A DNA stretch of 64,000 bases from Chryseobacterium aquifrigidense (GCF_006716485.1 NZ_VFPD01000001.1:3206008-3270007); one strand, 5' to 3'. Positions 51,778 to 63,716 are shown, counted from the stretch's first letter. Notes: generated by a model not told the origin, from the letters alone. Numbers and translations are program-made.

Positions 51778-54700
51778 TTAGTTAAGGTCTTCGAATTCTT
51801 TCTTAGAACCAACAATAACGTTCTGATACTCTTTCAGACCTGTACCTGCAGGGATTCTGTGACCTACAATTACATTTTCTTTAAGACCGTTAAGATCGTC
51901 TATCTTACCAGCAACTGCTGCTTCGTTAAGAACTTTAGTTGTTTCCTGGAATGATGCTGCAGACATGAATGACTTAGTCTGAAGGGCAGCTCTTGTAATA
52001 CCTTGCAGTACAGGAGTTGCAGTAGCAGGAAGAGCTTCTCTTACTTCTACCAATGCTAAATCTTCACGCTTCAACTTAGAGTTTTCGTCTCTTAATTCTC
52101 TTGCAGTAATCATCTGACCTGGTTTGAATTCTTTAGAATCCCCAGCATCTACTACTACTTTAAGACCGAATACTCTGTTGTTTTCTTCCAAGAAATCAAA
52201 CTTGTGCTCAAGAGCTCCTTCAAGGAATTGAGTATCACCTCCATCTACGATAGATACTTTCGTCATCATCTGTCTTACGATAATTTCGAAGTGCTTGTCG
52301 TCGATTTTTACCCCCTGTAGACGGTAAACTTCCTGAATTTCGTTTACTAAGTATTCCTGAACAGCTGTTGGACCTTTGATTCTTAAGATATCTTCCGGTG
52401 TGATAGAACCGTCAGAAAGTGGAGAACCAGCTCTTACGAAGTCATTCTCCTGAACAAGAATCTGGTTAGAAAGTTTTACTAAGTAAATTTTTCTTTCTCC
52501 AGTTTTAGCCTCAACAATAAGTTCACGGTTACCTCTTTTAATTTTTCCGTAAGAAACTACCCCGTCGATTTCAGTAACGACTGCTGGGTTTGAAGGGTTT
52601 CTTGCTTCGAATAATTCGGTAACTCTCGGAAGACCTCCGGTGATATCCCCTGCTTTTGCAGATTTTCTTGGGATCTTGATTAAAACTTTACCAGCCTTAA
52701 TTTTTTCACCATCGTTAACCATTAAGTGGGCTCCTACCGGTAAGTTGTAAGCTTTTTGCTCAACTCCCTTAGAGTCTACTACTTTTAAGGTAGGTACGGC
52801 TTTCTTATTTCTAGATTCAGAGATTACTTTCTCTTCGAATCCTGTTTGTTCGTCAATTTCAAGTTGGAATGAAATACCCTGGATGATATCCTCGTATTCT
52901 ACCTTACCTGAAGTTTCAGCAATGATAACTGCGTTATACGGATCCCATCTACAGATTGTATCTCCTTTCTTCACTTTATCACCTGGTTTCACAGATAAGA
53001 TAGATCCGTAAGGTACGTTAGCTACCATTAATGGAGTTCTGGACTCATTATCAGCAACTAATCTGAATTCTGTTGAACGAGACACTACAACCTCAGCTGT
53101 ATTACCGTTTTCATCTTCAGAAGTAATAGTTCTTACTTCATCCATTTCTACGATACCATCTCTTCTTGCAACGATAGATGGGTTTTCTGATACGTTACCT
53201 GCAGTACCCCCTTGGTGGAAGGTTCTCAACGTAAGCTGAGTACCTGGTTCCCCAATTGACTGTGCTGCAATTACACCTACCGCTTCACCCATGTGGATCA
53301 CTTTACCTGTTGCCAAGTTTCTACCGTAACATTTCGCACAGATACCTTTCTTAGCTTCACAAGTTAATGGTGAACGAACCTCCACAGCTTCTAATCCTGC
53401 TTCTTCGATTCTCTTCGCCAAAGATTCAATGATCACCTGATCTGCACTTGCAATAAGCTCGTCAGTTTCAGGATCGTAAATATTATGAAGGGATACTCTA
53501 CCTAAGATTCTTTCAGAGATTCTTTCAACGATCTCGTCATTTTTCTTAAGTGCAGTAACTTCTGTACCTCTCAATGTTCCACAGTCGTCCTCTGTAACGA
53601 TAACATCCTGTGCAACGTCTACCAATCTTCTCGTTAAGTAACCAGCATCGGCTGTCTTAAGAGCGGTATCCGCAAGACCCTTACGGGCACCGTGGGTAGA
53701 GATAAAGTACTCTAGAATCGAAAGACCTTCCTTAAAGTTGGCAAGGATCGGGTTTTCGATGATCTCCGCTCCGGTTGAACCGGCTTTCTGCGGTTTTGCC
53801 ATCAAACCTCTCATCCCTGATAACTGACGGATCTGTTCTTTAGAACCCCTCGCTCCAGAGTCAAGCATCATATATACAGAGTTGAAACCACCTTGATCAG
53901 TTTTCATTCTGCTCATGATCATTTCAGTTAATCCTGCGTTGGTATTTGTCCAAACGTCGATTACCTGGTTATAACGTTCTGTATCGGTAATTAGACCCAT
54001 GTTATAGTTAGCTCTAATTTCGTCTACAGTTTCGATTGATTGTGCAATCATCTGTTTTTTCTCAACAGGAACTACGATATCCCCTAATGAGAAAGAAAGA
54101 CCTCCTTTGAATGCGTTTGAATACCCTAGGTCTTTCATTGCATCAAGGAACTTCACAGTGGTAGGGAAATCTGTATCAGCAAGGATCTTACCGATAACGT
54201 TTCTCAATGATTTCTTAGTCAGAAGTTCATTGATATATCCTACCTGCTTAGGTACAATCTGGTTGAATAGGATTCTACCTACAGAAGTTTCGATCAGTCT
54301 TGTAACGATTTCTCCATCTTCTTTGATAGGAAGTCTACATCTTACTTTAGCATTTAAAGATACTCTTCCTTCAGCATAAGCAATTTCTGCTTCTTCAGGA
54401 GAGTAGAATGCAAGACCTTCTCCTTTTACTTTCATGGTCTCAGTAGAGCTTAATTCTTTAGTCATGAAATAAAGACCAAGAACCATGTCTTGAGATGGTA
54501 CTGTAATAGGAGAACCGTTTGCAGGGTTCAAGATGTTCTGAGAACCTAACATCAATAACTGAGCTTCAAGGATTGCTTCTGGTCCTAACGGCAAGTGTAC
54601 TGCCATCTGGTCACCATCGAAATCGGCGTTGAAGGCCGTAGTTACCAACGGGTGTAGCTGGATTGCCTTACCTTCGATCATCTTAGGTTGGAAAGCCTGA

Positions 54701-56043
54701 ATACCCAGTCTGTGAAGCGTAGGTGCTCTGTTCAACAGAACAGGGTGACCTTTCATCACGTTTTCAAGGATATCATAAACTACCGGTTCTTTTCTGTCGA
54801 TAATTCTCTTCGCAGATTTTACTGTTTTTACAATACCTCTTTCAATTAGTTTTCTAATGATGAACGGTTTGTAAAGTTCAGCTGCCATATCTTTAGGAAT
54901 ACCACATTCGTGAAGCTGTAAGTTTGGACCTACAACAATTACCGAACGCGCAGAGTAGTCAACCCTTTTCCCTAGTAGGTTCTGACGGAAACGACCTTGC
55001 TTACCTTTCAATGAATCAGAAAGTGATTTCAATGGTCTGTTTGATTCAGATTTTACTGCAGAAGATTTTCTTGTGTTATCGAATAATGAATCTACTGATT
55101 CCTGAAGCATACGCTTCTCGTTTCTCAAGATTACTTCAGGAGCTTTGATCTCCAATAATCTCTTCAAACGGTTATTTCTGATAATAACTCTTCTATAAAG
55201 GTCATTTAAGTCAGAAGTAGCGAAACGTCCTCCATCCAATGGAACCAATGGTCTTAGTTCTGGTGGGATAACAGGAAGTACACGCATGATCATCCACTCT
55301 GGTCTGTTGATCATTCTTGTATTAGCACCTCTTAATGCTTCTACAACGTTCAATCTTTTCAGAGCTTCAGTTCTTCTTTGTTTTGAACCTTCGTTGTGAG
55401 CTTTGTGTCTCAAATCGAAAGACAATGCATCAAGATCGATTCTTTTTAACAGATCTTCTACAGCTTCAGCACCCATTCTGGCAATGAATTTGTTTGGATC
55501 AGAATCATCAAGATACTGGTTTTCTACAGGAAGAGTTTCCATGATATCAAGGTACTCTTCTTCTGTAAGGAATTCCATATTTTCAAAATCAGAACCGTCT
55601 AATTTTTTAGCAATACCCTGCTGAATCACTACATATCTTTCGTAGTAGATGATCATGTCTAATTTCTTAGAAGGAATTCCTAAAAGGTATCCGATTTTGT
55701 TTGGTAATGAACGGAAATACCAGATGTGCGCAATTGGAACTACAAGGTTGATGTGCCCGATTCTCTCTCTTCTTACTTTTTTCTCAGTAACTTCTACTCC
55801 ACAACGGTCACAAACGATCCCTTTGTAACGAATTCTCTTGTATTTACCACAAGCACATTCGTAATCCTTTACAGGACCAAAGATTTTCTCACAGAATAGC
55901 CCGTCTCTTTCAGGCTTGTGAGTTCTGTAGTTAATAGTTTCCGGCTTTAAAACCTCCCCTCTTGAGTCTTGTAAAATAGACTCCGGTGAAGCTAAACCGA
56001 TGGTTATTTTATTAAATCTACTTGATTTATTTTTATTTGACAT
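51778..56043 (-). CDS. rpoC: DNA-directed RNA polymerase beta' subunit
   Basis: The 1421-residue subunit carries the catalytic metal motif [14 protein letters not shown], the zinc site near the N-terminus ([20 protein letters not shown]), the second zinc cluster CGTLRG...[13 protein letters not shown], and the trigger-loop region [19 protein letters not shown]. It has no intein and no large insert. It is transcribed with rpoB, 122 bp upstream, and with DUF3467. Confidence 0.98.
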   Translation of the reverse strand: MSNKNKSSRFNKITIGLASPESILQDSRGEVLKPETINYRTHKPERDGLFCEKIFGPVKDYECACGKYKRIRYKGIVCDRCGVEVTEKKVRRERIGHINLVVPIAHIWYFRSLPNKIGYLLGIPSKKLDMIIYYERYVVIQQGIAKKLDGSDFENMEFLTEEEYLDIMETLPVENQYLDDSDPNKFIARMGAEAVEDLLKRIDLDALSFDLRHKAHNEGSKQRRTEALKRLNVVEALRGANTRMINRPEWMIMRVLPVIPPELRPLVPLDGGRFATSDLNDLYRRVIIRNNRLKRLLEIKAPEVILRNEKRMLQESVDSLFDNTRKSSAVKSESNRPLKSLSDSLKGKQGRFRQNLLGKRVDYSARSVIVVGPNLQLHECGIPKDMAAELYKPFIIRKLIERGIVKTVKSAKRIIDRKEPVVYDILENVMKGHPVLLNRAPTLHRLGIQAFQPKMIEGKAIQLHPLVTTAFNADFDGDQMAVHLPLGPEAILEAQLLMLGSQNILNPANGSPITVPSQDMVLGLYFMTKELSSTETMKVKGEGLAFYSPEEAEIAYAEGRVSLNAKVRCRLPIKEDGEIVTRLIETSVGRILFNQIVPKQVGYINELLTKKSLRNVIGKILADTDFPTTVKFLDAMKDLGYSNAFKGGLSFSLGDIVVPVEKKQMIAQSIETVDEIRANYNMGLITDTERYNQVIDVWTNTNAGLTEMIMSRMKTDQGGFNSVYMMLDSGARGSKEQIRQLSGMRGLMAKPQKAGSTGAEIIENPILANFKEGLSILEYFISTHGARKGLADTALKTADAGYLTRRLVDVAQDVIVTEDDCGTLRGTEVTALKKNDEIVERISERILGRVSLHNIYDPETDELIASADQVIIESLAKRIEEAGLEAVEVRSPLTCEAKKGICAKCYGRNLATGKVIHMGEAVGVIAAQSIGEPGTQLTLRTFHQGGTAGNVSENPSIVARRDGIVEMDEVRTITSEDENGNTAEVVVSRSTEFRLVADNESRTPLMVANVPYGSILSVKPGDKVKKGDTICRWDPYNAVIIAETSGKVEYEDIIQGISFQLEIDEQTGFEEKVISESRNKKAVPTLKVVDSKGVEQKAYNLPVGAHLMVNDGEKIKAGKVLIKIPRKSAKAGDITGGLPRVTELFEARNPSNPAVVTEIDGVVSYGKIKRGNRELIVEAKTGERKIYLVKLSNQILVQENDFVRAGSPLSDGSITPEDILRIKGPTAVQEYLVNEIQEVYRLQGVKIDDKHFEIIVRQMMTKVSIVDGGDTQFLEGALEHKFDFLEENNRVFGLKVVVDAGDSKEFKPGQMITARELRDENSKLKREDLALVEVREALPATATPVLQGITRAALQTKSFMSAASFQETTKVLNEAAVAGKIDDLNGLKENVIVGHRIPAGTGLKEYQNVIVGSKKEFEDLN

Positions 56044-56053
56044 AATTTTTTTT

Positions 56054-56158
56054 AGATTTTAGATTTCAGATTTCAGATTTCAGAAGAAATCATCATTCCA
56101 AATTCAAGGATTATAAAATTCTTAGAGTGTCATAGTCTGACATCCTGTGTCTGACATC
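56054..56158. repeat. Short repeats in the rpoB-rpoC gap
   Basis: A 7-mer, AGATTTC, is repeated three times at 56061-56081 after an AGATTTT variant; two copies of GTCTGACATC follow at 56135-56144 and 56149-56158. Such noise is unexpected between rpoB and rpoC. Confidence 0.6.
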
Positions 56159-56165
56159 TGATATC

Positions 56166-59100
56166 TTACTCCTCCAATCTTACGTCTAATCCAAGACCTT
56201 GTAACTCGTGAAGTAATACGTTGAATGATTCCGGAATACCTGGTTCAGGCATAGATTCACCTTTTGCAATTGCTTCATAAGTTTTTGCTCTACCAATCAC
56301 GTCATCCGACTTCACAGTAAGGATCTCTCTCAGGATATTAGATGCACCGAATGCTTCAAGTGCCCAAACCTCCATCTCTCCGAATCTCTGACCTCCGAAC
56401 TGAGCTTTACCTCCTAACGGCTGCTGAGTAATCAATGAGTAAGGACCAATAGAACGTGCGTGCATCTTATCATCTACCATGTGTCCTAGTTTCAACATGT
56501 AAATGATACCTACTGTTGCAGCCTGAGTAAATCTTTCTCCGGTACCACCATCATAAAGGTAAGTGTGACCGAATTTAGGAAGACCTGCTTTCTCAGTGTA
56601 TTCAGTAATCTGATCAAGAGTTGCTCCGTCAAAGATTGGCGTAGCGAACTTCATACCCAGTTTCTGACCAGCCCATCCAAGAACTGTTTCATAGATCTGA
56701 CCGATGTTCATACGGGAAGGTACCCCAAGTGGATTCAATACGATATCTACTGGTGTTCCGTCTTCAAGGAATGGCATATCTTCTTCACGAACGATTCTTG
56801 AAACGATACCTTTGTTACCGTGACGTCCTGCCATTTTATCTCCTACATTCAGTTTACGTTTCTTAGCGATGTAAACTTTAGCCAGCTTCATGATCCCTGC
56901 CGGAAGCTCATCTCCGATTGAAATTGCAAATTTCTCACGGTTTTTAACTCCCTGAATGTCGTTATATTTGATTTTGTAATTGTGAATCAATTGTTTGATC
57001 AATTCATTCTTATCAGCGTCTACTGTCCAGTCTGAACCGCTAACGTTTACATAATCTTCAACTGAAGTTAATAGCTTGTGAGTAAATTTCACACCTTTAC
57101 CGATGATTTCTTCATCAAGGTCATTTTGTACCCCTTGAGATGTTTTACCGCTTACCAGTGTATTTAATTTTTCAATTAACGTATTTCTCAACTCGTCAAA
57201 CTTAGCCTTGTAAGTGTTTTCAATCTCTTCAAGTTTAAGTTTTTCTTCAGTTCTTTTCTTTTTGTCTTTGATGTTTCTTGAGAACAGTTTCTTGTTGATA
57301 ACCACTCCTCTTAATGAAGAGTCAGCTTTCAATGAAGCATCTTTCACATCACCAGCTTTATCACCGAAGATTGCTCTAAGAAGTTTTTCTTCTGGAGTCG
57401 GGTCAGATTCACCTTTTGGAGTAATTTTACCAATCATGATATCTCCAGGCTTCACTTCAGCACCGATTCTGATCATACCGTTCTCGTCAAGATCTTTAGT
57501 AGCTTCTTCAGATACGTTTGGAATATCTGCTGTAAGCTCTTCCATACCTAATTTAGTATCACGAACTTCAAGAGAATATTCATCTACGTGGATTGAAGTA
57601 AACCAGTCTTCACGTACAACTTTTTCGTTGATTACGATTGCATCCTCGAAGTTGTATCCTTTCCAAGGCATGAACGCTACCACTAAGTTTCTACCAAGAG
57701 CTAATTCTCCTTTTTCAGTAGCATAACCGTCGCAAAGTACCTGTCCTTTTTCCACTACATCACCTACTCTTACGTTTGGTCTTAGGGTAATCGTTGTACT
57801 CTGGTTAGTTTTTCTAAACTTAGTAAGGTTGTATGTTTTAGTAGCAGACTCGAATTGTACTAAATCTTCGTCTTCGCTTCTTTCGTATTTGATAACGATT
57901 CTGTCAGCATCTACGTACTGTACTGTACCTGTACCTTCAGCGTTAATTAAGATTCTTGAATCTCTTGCAACTTGTTGCTCAAGCCCTGTACCAACGATTG
58001 GAGCCTGTGGCTTCAATAGAGGAACGGCCTGACGCATCATGTTGGATCCCATCAATGCACGGTTCGCATCATCATGCTCCAGGAAAGGAATCAATGAAGC
58101 GGAAATACCGGAAATCTGGTTAGGTGCAACGTCGATAAGATTAACCTGTGCAGGCTCCACTACCGGGTAGTCACCATCCAATCTTGCAATAATTCTATCC
58201 GTTAAGAACTCACCGTTATCACTTAATTCAACGTTTGCCTGAGCAATTACTTTATCTTCTTCATCTTCTGCATTTAAGTAGATAGGATCTGCGTTAAGTT
58301 CAATCTTACCATCTTCAACTTTTCTATATGGAGTTTCGATGAAACCTAGTCTGTTGATTTTAGCATAGATCCCCAGAGATGAAATCAAACCGATGTTTGG
58401 TCCTTCCGGAGTTTCAATCGGACAAATTCTTCCGTAGTGAGTATGGTGAACGTCTCGAACCTCGAAACCTGCTCTTTCTCTTGATAAACCACCAGGCCCT
58501 AGTGCAGATAATCTTCTCTTGTGAGTGATCTCTGATAGAGGGTTGGTTTGGTCCATGAACTGAGAAAGCTGGTTGGTACCAAAGAATGAGTTGATTACCG
58601 ATGTTAATGTCTTTGCATTGACAAGGTCAAGCGGAGTAAAGATTTCGTTATCTCTAACGTTCATTCTTTCCTTGATTGTTCTTGCAATTCTTGAAAGACC
58701 TACTCCAAACTGTCCTGCTAATTGCTCACCAACAGTTTTAATTCTTCTGTTTGATAAGTGGTCAATATCATCAACCTCCGCTTTAGAGTTGACAAGCTCG
58801 ATTAAGTGTCTTACGATCGCAATGATATCTTCTTTGGTAAGAACCTCAGTGGTAGTTGGAATATTAAGACCTAACTTTTTGTTCAATCTGTAACGTCCTA
58901 CTTCACCTAATGAATATCTTTGCTCAGAGAAGAATAATTTTTCAATGATTCCTCTTGCAGTTTCCTCATCTGGTGGATCTGCATTTCTTAACTGACGATA
59001 AATATACTCTACTGCTTCTTTTTCAGAGTTAGTAGGGTCTTTTTGTAATGTATTCTGGATGATAGAGAATTCATTGCTGTTTTCTTTGTGAATCAGGATT

Positions 59101-59987
59101 GATTTCACACCAGCATCAAGAATAAGATCTAAATGTTCTTTTTCAAGAATAGTTTCTCTATCCAGGATGATTTCGTTTCTTTCGATAGAAACTACTTCAC
59201 CTGTATCTTCGTCTACGAAATCTTCGAACCAAGTGTTCAATACTCTCGCAGCCAATGTTCTCCCTTCTACTTTTTTAAGGGCAGCTTTAGAAACTTTCAC
59301 TTCTTCAGCAAGGTCAAAGATCTGAAGGATATCCTTATCAGATTCATAACCGATCGCTCTTAATAGAGTTGTTAATGGTAATTTTTTCTTACGGTCGATA
59401 TACGCGTACATTACGCTGTTGATATCTGTTGTAAATTCCATCCAAGATCCTTTGAAAGGAATAATTCTTGAATAGTAAAGTTTGGTTCCGTTTGCGTGGT
59501 AAGTTTGTCCGAAGAATACACCAGGTGAACGGTGAAGCTGCGTAACAATAACTCTTTCAGCACCATTGATGATAAAAGAACCACTTGGCGTCATATAAGG
59601 AACCGGACCTAAGTATACATCCTGAACCACTGTTTGGAAATCTTCGTGTTCCGGGTCAGTACAGTACAGTTTAAGTCTAGCTTTTAGAGGAACTGAATAA
59701 GTAAGTCCTCTTTCCACACACTCATCGATTGAATAACGTGGAGAATCTACCAGGTAGTCTAAGAATTCTAATACGAATTGGTTTCTTGAATCCGTAATTG
59801 GGAAATTCTCTTGGAAAGTCTTGTAAAGAGCTTCTGTCTTTCTGGCTTCAGGAAGTGTATCAAGCTGGAAAAATTCTCTGAAAGACTCAATTTGGATATC
59901 CAAAAAGTCCGGAGTGATGATTTTTCCTTTCGCTGATGAGAAATTAATTCTCGGATTTCCTTGAGTTGTTGATTTTGTTTTACTCAT
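56166..59987 (-). CDS. rpoB: DNA-directed RNA polymerase beta subunit
   Basis: The 1273-residue subunit starts [20 protein letters not shown] and includes the rifampicin region ([33 protein letters not shown]) with the ancestral residues at all main resistance positions (Asp, His, Arg and Ser as in wild-type E. coli). Later motifs are [16 protein letters not shown] and a [20 protein letters not shown] end. The leader is about 300 nt, from a promoter at 60312-60343. Confidence 0.98.
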   Translation of the reverse strand: MSKTKSTTQGNPRINFSSAKGKIITPDFLDIQIESFREFFQLDTLPEARKTEALYKTFQENFPITDSRNQFVLEFLDYLVDSPRYSIDECVERGLTYSVPLKARLKLYCTDPEHEDFQTVVQDVYLGPVPYMTPSGSFIINGAERVIVTQLHRSPGVFFGQTYHANGTKLYYSRIIPFKGSWMEFTTDINSVMYAYIDRKKKLPLTTLLRAIGYESDKDILQIFDLAEEVKVSKAALKKVEGRTLAARVLNTWFEDFVDEDTGEVVSIERNEIILDRETILEKEHLDLILDAGVKSILIHKENSNEFSIIQNTLQKDPTNSEKEAVEYIYRQLRNADPPDEETARGIIEKLFFSEQRYSLGEVGRYRLNKKLGLNIPTTTEVLTKEDIIAIVRHLIELVNSKAEVDDIDHLSNRRIKTVGEQLAGQFGVGLSRIARTIKERMNVRDNEIFTPLDLVNAKTLTSVINSFFGTNQLSQFMDQTNPLSEITHKRRLSALGPGGLSRERAGFEVRDVHHTHYGRICPIETPEGPNIGLISSLGIYAKINRLGFIETPYRKVEDGKIELNADPIYLNAEDEEDKVIAQANVELSDNGEFLTDRIIARLDGDYPVVEPAQVNLIDVAPNQISGISASLIPFLEHDDANRALMGSNMMRQAVPLLKPQAPIVGTGLEQQVARDSRILINAEGTGTVQYVDADRIVIKYERSEDEDLVQFESATKTYNLTKFRKTNQSTTITLRPNVRVGDVVEKGQVLCDGYATEKGELALGRNLVVAFMPWKGYNFEDAIVINEKVVREDWFTSIHVDEYSLEVRDTKLGMEELTADIPNVSEEATKDLDENGMIRIGAEVKPGDIMIGKITPKGESDPTPEEKLLRAIFGDKAGDVKDASLKADSSLRGVVINKKLFSRNIKDKKKRTEEKLKLEEIENTYKAKFDELRNTLIEKLNTLVSGKTSQGVQNDLDEEIIGKGVKFTHKLLTSVEDYVNVSGSDWTVDADKNELIKQLIHNYKIKYNDIQGVKNREKFAISIGDELPAGIMKLAKVYIAKKRKLNVGDKMAGRHGNKGIVSRIVREEDMPFLEDGTPVDIVLNPLGVPSRMNIGQIYETVLGWAGQKLGMKFATPIFDGATLDQITEYTEKAGLPKFGHTYLYDGGTGERFTQAATVGIIYMLKLGHMVDDKMHARSIGPYSLITQQPLGGKAQFGGQRFGEMEVWALEAFGASNILREILTVKSDDVIGRAKTYEAIAKGESMPEPGIPESFNVLLHELQGLGLDVRLEE

Positions 59988-60311
59988 AAAACTTTTAAGA
60001 AAGGGTTAAAAAATATTTTGATTCATTAAAAAATATCAGAAAAGAACAAAAAACAAGATAAAAGTAAAAGGTAAAAGTGTTTTTGGCGCTCACAAAGGAC
60101 CTTAAGCTCTTTTAAACGTTGTACTTGGTTCTTTCTAACTGCAACACTGGTATATCTTTTCACAGCGTAATGCAAAATATTTTTATTACTTTTGAGGCAG
60201 TATTACCGCAGTATTTATATACACGAAATCCCTTCCATGTTTTACACAATGAAAGAGTTGATTTTCAGTATTTTATAAATTTACAAACAATTTTTCGCGC
60301 CAAAAGAAGGG

Positions 60312-60343
60312 CAAAGATACAAAAAGTTATCCACAATAACAAA
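60312..60343 (-). promoter_or_regulatory. Promoter of rpoB
   Basis: On the - strand TTTG (60340-60343), a 20-base spacer, and TATCTTTG (60312-60319). It is a close match to the Bacteroidota consensus. The spacer holds a perfect DnaA box, TTATCCACA on the + strand at 60327-60335. Confidence 0.75.
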
Positions 60344-60371
60344 TAAATCATCTCATTTTGAGACTCTTAAA

Positions 60372-60404
60372 ACAAGAGAGGCTGCCCAAATATGAGCAAC
60401 CCCT
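60372..60404 (-). terminator. Terminator of the decayed gene
   Basis: On the - strand GAGGGGTTGCTC, a loop, GGGCAGCCTCTC (12 bp with wobbles), then TTGTTTT. It belongs to the relic at 60429-61035, not to rpoB. Confidence 0.7.
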
Positions 60405-60428
60405 CCACAACACAAGCTAATCCTATGA

Positions 60429-61035
60429 TTATTTCACAATAACCTTATAAGATTTATTTTTACTGGTTTCGCTACCAAACAAATATAAATACCTACCTGA
60501 GCGACTTCCGGGAACTTATTGATTATTAATAGAATGATCGCTAATAATTTGTTTTTCACTCTAATTTTGTTTCATGTTAATGTATTTTTCTAGAAAAAAT
60601 TCTCTTACATACTGTATGATTCATAAATAAAATAACAGTTTATACAATTACCTACGATTGCAAAATGTTACCGAATTATGAGCAATTCTGTCCCCTTCCA
60701 TATGGCAGAACACGTATTATCTCTGGGAAATATATTTCAGGGATTATTGTTTTTAAAAAAGGAAGATTATCTCGGAAAGTTTTTTTATAAAATAAACAAT
60801 TTTCTTTTTGATCAGCAGACCCGCTATAGACCACTCTCAAATGACAATCTGTTTCAGCATGCAAGTGAACAGAAACATCAGCCAAACAATTCCGCAGATG
60901 ATTATTAACAGCCGTACAATATGACAATTCAAACTTTGTCTTTATTACAGATACTAGCTTAGTGCTTGGTTTTCCTATAATTGCCAAAAGCTTCAGAATC
61001 CTATGGCTACAGAAAAGAAAGTAATTTCTATCCAA
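60429..61035 (-). pseudogene. Decayed T9SS-secreted protein gene between rplL and rpoB
   Basis: The 3' end keeps a T9SS-like final strand GRYLYLFGSETSKNKSYKVI ending VK-stop at 60429-60431, with a TAA in frame about 20 codons before the stop. Upstream, a 119-codon frame (61035-60676) is open but has no clear fold; its TTG start lies 20 bp downstream of a promoter (61055-61084). Promoter, a broken coding stretch and a terminator (60372-60404) line up as one former gene of about 200 codons. The link between the two parts is inference; the open frame could be an unrelated short gene. Confidence 0.5.
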
Positions 61036-61054
61036 TTATTGTGTTTTTTCGGTA

Positions 61055-61084
61055 CAAATATAATATTTTTTCAATCAAAACAAT
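61055..61084 (-). promoter_or_regulatory. Promoter of the decayed gene
   Basis: On the - strand ATTG (61081-61084), an 18-base spacer and TATATTTG (61055-61062), a good match to the -33/-7 pattern. Confidence 0.6.
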
Positions 61085-61251
61085 ACTTTATTAATAAAAA
61101 TTCACGCAAAACAAACAAATAACAAAATACAACTAAAATATTATGTTAATATTTACGAAATATTTAATCGTAAAAAGATATATCCAAATTAGAAATAATA
61201 ATATTAAAATACGATTACAAATTAAAAAGCATACTTACAAAGACTTACATA

Positions 61252-61281
61252 CAAAAAAAGCCCGGGCAAATGCCCGGGCTT
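61252..61281 (-). terminator. Terminator of the rplKAJL operon
   Basis: On the - strand AGCCCGGGCA, TT, TGCCCGGGCT, then TTTTTTG; 24 bp beyond the rplL stop. It blocks readthrough into rpoB. Confidence 0.93.
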
Positions 61282-61304
61282 CTATATTTATAATAAAACT
61301 GAAA

Positions 61305-61670
61305 TTATTTCAATTCTACTTCAGCACCAGCTTCTTCTAATTGCTTCTTAAGAGCTTCAGCTTCGTCTTTAGAAACACCTTGCTTAATTGCAGCAGGAGC
61401 TCCGTCTACGATATCTTTAGCTTCTTTAAGACCAGCACCAGTTAAATCTTTTACTAATTTAACGATAGCTAATTTAGAAGCACCTGCAGACTTAAGAATT
61501 ACGTCGAATTCAGTCTTTTCTTCAGCAGCTTCACCAGCAGGACCAGCCATTACTACTGCAGCAGCAGCAGGCTCGATTCCGTACTCATCCTTAAGGATAG
61601 CAGCTAATTCGTTTACGTCTTTTACAGTTAGGTTTACTAGCGTTTCAGCTAAATTTTTTAAATCTGACAT
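61305..61670 (-). CDS. rplL: 50S ribosomal protein L7/L12
   Basis: The 121-residue stalk protein has an N-terminal dimerisation region, an Ala/Gly-rich hinge (about 36-50) and the C-terminal domain with [20 protein letters not shown] and [20 protein letters not shown]. It is 46 bp after rplJ. A strong terminator, rather than rpoB, follows. Confidence 0.97.
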   Translation of the reverse strand: MSDLKNLAETLVNLTVKDVNELAAILKDEYGIEPAAAAVVMAGPAGEAAEEKTEFDVILKSAGASKLAIVKLVKDLTGAGLKEAKDIVDGAPAAIKQGVSKDEAEALKKQLEEAGAEVELK

Positions 61671-61716
61671 TGTTGTAATGTTTTTGTTGATTATTTATTT
61701 AATTTTTTGAGTGTAA

Positions 61717-62310
61717 TTATTCAGCAGCTGGCGTTTCGTCAGTGCTTTCTGCAGCAGGAGCTTCTGGAGCTTCAGCAGCAGGAGTTTCTTCTACCGCAGG
61801 AGCAGCTTCTTCAGCTTGAGCTTCTACAGTTTCAGATTTGTTTTGAAGAGCAGAAACAACTCTCTGGATTGGAGACTGAAGTAATCCGATGATTTCACCG
61901 ATCATTTCTTCTCTAGACTTGATGTTAGCCAACATATCTAGGTTATTGTCACCAACATAGAAAGTTTCCTGAACAAAAGCAGACTTTAAAGCTGGCTTTT
62001 CTTCTTTCTTTCTGAATCCTTGGATCAATTTCGCAGGAGCGTTTGCTGTTTCAGCAATCATTAACGCTGAGTTTCCTTTGAAAGATGGGAACATTTCAGA
62101 GTAATCTACTCCTTCAATTTGCTCCATTGCTTTTTGTAAAAGTGTATTTTTTACAACTTTTACTTTGATATTTTGTTTGAAAGCCTGTCTTCTGAAATCT
62201 GAAGATTTACCAGCGTTCAAACCTTCTAAATCTGCTACGTATACTACTTTTGCATCCTGAAGCAAATCTTTGATCTCTTGTATTGCTACAACTTTTTGGT
62301 CTTTTGTCAT
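61717..62310 (-). CDS. rplJ: 50S ribosomal protein L10 with an Ala/Glu-rich tail
   Basis: The 197-residue protein has the L10 rRNA-binding N-terminal domain (EIKDLLQDAKVVYVADLEGL; VVKNTLLQKAM) and the L7/L12-binding helix (about 130-160). The last 36 residues (162-197) are made almost only of Ala, Glu, Pro, Val and Thr and extend beyond the E. coli length of 165. The role of the tail is unknown. The gene is 17 bp after rplA. Confidence 0.96.
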   Translation of the reverse strand: MTKDQKVVAIQEIKDLLQDAKVVYVADLEGLNAGKSSDFRRQAFKQNIKVKVVKNTLLQKAMEQIEGVDYSEMFPSFKGNSALMIAETANAPAKLIQGFRKKEEKPALKSAFVQETFYVGDNNLDMLANIKSREEMIGEIIGLLQSPIQRVVSALQNKSETVEAQAEEAAPAVEETPAAEAPEAPAAESTDETPAAE

Positions 62311-62327
62311 TGTCTTAAGGATTATTA

Positions 62328-63020
62328 TTAGTTAACAGATTTAGTATCAATTGCAATACCTGGGCTCATTGTAGAAGACAAATAGATGCTCTTCACATAA
62401 GTTCCTTTAGCAGCAGTTGGTTTCATTTTGATCAATGTCTGGATTAATTCCTGAGCATTTTCTTTGATCTTAGCAGCATCGAAAGATACTTTACCAATAC
62501 CAGCATGGATAATACCATACTTGTCTACTTTGAAATCAATTTTACCTGCTTTTACTTCAGTTACTGCTTTACCAATTTCCATTGTTACAGTTCCTGATTT
62601 AGGGTTTGGCATTAAACCTCTTGGACCTAATACTCTACCTAATGGACCTAATTTACCCATTACAGCTGGCATTGTAACGATAACGTCAACATCTGTCCAA
62701 CCTTCTTTGATTTTTTGTAAATATTCGTCAAGACCTACATAATCAGCACCAGCAGCTTTAGCTTCTGCTTCTTTATCTGGAGTTACAAGAGCTAATACTT
62801 TAACATCTTTACCAGTACCGTGAGGAAGAGACACAACACCTCTTACCATTTGGTTTGCTTTTCTAGGGTCTACTCCTAATCTTACAGCGATATCTACAGA
62901 AGCATCAAACTTTGTAGTGTTCACTTCTTTTACAAGAGCTGAACCTTCTTCAAGGTTATAGATTCTTCCTTTTTCTACTTTGCTTAAAGCTTCCTTTTGC
63001 TTTTTAGTTAATTTTGCCAT
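62328..63020 (-). CDS. rplA: 50S ribosomal protein L1
   Basis: The 230-residue protein shows the L1 core: [20 protein letters not shown] near residue 43 and [20 protein letters not shown] near residue 127, ending in [14 protein letters not shown]1 normally also represses its own operon by binding the mRNA, and the leader has a hairpin that could be the target. It is 11 bp after rplK. Confidence 0.97.
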   Translation of the reverse strand: MAKLTKKQKEALSKVEKGRIYNLEEGSALVKEVNTTKFDASVDIAVRLGVDPRKANQMVRGVVSLPHGTGKDVKVLALVTPDKEAEAKAAGADYVGLDEYLQKIKEGWTDVDVIVTMPAVMGKLGPLGRVLGPRGLMPNPKSGTVTMEIGKAVTEVKAGKIDFKVDKYGIIHAGIGKVSFDAAKIKENAQELIQTLIKMKPTAAKGTYVKSIYLSSTMSPGIAIDTKSVN

Positions 63021-63031
63021 TTCTTTAGGTT

Positions 63032-63475
63032 TTAAGCGTTAGTTGGTTTAGTTCCTGTTACTCTTAATCCCATAGATCTAGCAGTACCTGCAACCATAGA
63101 AAGAGCAGAGTCCATTGTAAAACAGTTAAGATCCGCCATTTTATCTTCGGCGATTTTCTTTACTTGTTCCCAAGTTACAGAACCTACTTTGTTTCTGTTT
63201 GGTTCACCAGAACCTCCCTTGATTTTAGCTGCATCCATTAACTGGATTGCTGCAGGTGGAGTTTTAATAACGAATTCAAAAGATTTGTCTTCGTATACTG
63301 TAATTACTACAGGTAAAACTTGCCCTGGCTTATCTTGGGTTCTTCCGTTAAATTGCTTACAAAACTCCATGATGTTCACACCTGCAGAACCCAATGCTGG
63401 ACCTACTGGTGGAGAAGGGTTAGCTGCGCCACCTTTCACCTGAAGCTTTACCATTTTAAAGACTTTCTTAGCCAT
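63032..63475 (-). CDS. rplK: 50S ribosomal protein L11
   Basis: The 147-residue protein has the L11 landmarks: [20 protein letters not shown] (about 9-28), FCKQFNGRT, and the C-terminal rRNA-binding domain ([33 protein letters not shown]). It is the first gene of rplKAJL, with its own promoter, which implies that nusG and secE are not in this transcript. Confidence 0.97.
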   Translation of the reverse strand: MAKKVFKMVKLQVKGGAANPSPPVGPALGSAGVNIMEFCKQFNGRTQDKPGQVLPVVITVYEDKSFEFVIKTPPAAIQLMDAAKIKGGSGEPNRNKVGSVTWEQVKKIAEDKMADLNCFTMDSALSMVAGTARSMGLRVTGTKPTNA

Positions 63476-63527
63476 TGTTTGTTTTTTAAATTTGAATAAT
63501 TAATGAGTTTGGAAGCATTTATTATTC

Positions 63528-63562
63528 AGTAGGTTATGCACTCACATAACAATAAACCTACT
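63528..63562 (-). promoter_or_regulatory. Leader hairpin of the rplK operon
   Basis: AGTAGGTT (63528-63535) pairs with AACCTACT (63555-63562). Overlapping GTTATG/CATAAC arms within it give an alternative smaller hairpin. It lies in the transcribed leader, 50-85 nt before the ATG. Confidence 0.55.
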
Positions 63563-63572
63563 TTTTGGACTG

Positions 63573-63603
63573 CAAAAGTATAAAATATTTTTGAAATAGC
63601 AAA
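63573..63603 (-). promoter_or_regulatory. Promoter of rplK
   Basis: On the - strand TTTG (63600-63603), a 19-base spacer and TACTTTTG (63573-63580), a textbook Bacteroidota promoter. Confidence 0.85.
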
Positions 63604-63687
63604 CGGAAATTGCTGATTTTTAAAAAGTTTTAAAAAAATAAATCAATCCCCATTATTGTATCATTAAAAATTCCTGCCTAAAAACAA

Positions 63688-63716
63688 AAACGGTTATTTG
63701 TATTAAATAACCGTTT
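63688..63716 (-). terminator. Terminator of the gene at the right edge
   Basis: On the - strand AAACGGTTATTT, a 5-base loop, AAATAACCGTTT, then TTGTTTTT; about 27 bp beyond that gene's stop. Confidence 0.88.

Noticed and set aside
60678-60908. 76-codon + frame in the rplL-rpoB gap
   Set aside because: It is antisense to the relic on the - strand and has no promoter or family likeness.
61707-61892. Gln/Leu-rich + frame over rplJ
   Set aside because: Produced by the Ala/Glu codons of the L10 tail read backwards; it is low complexity.
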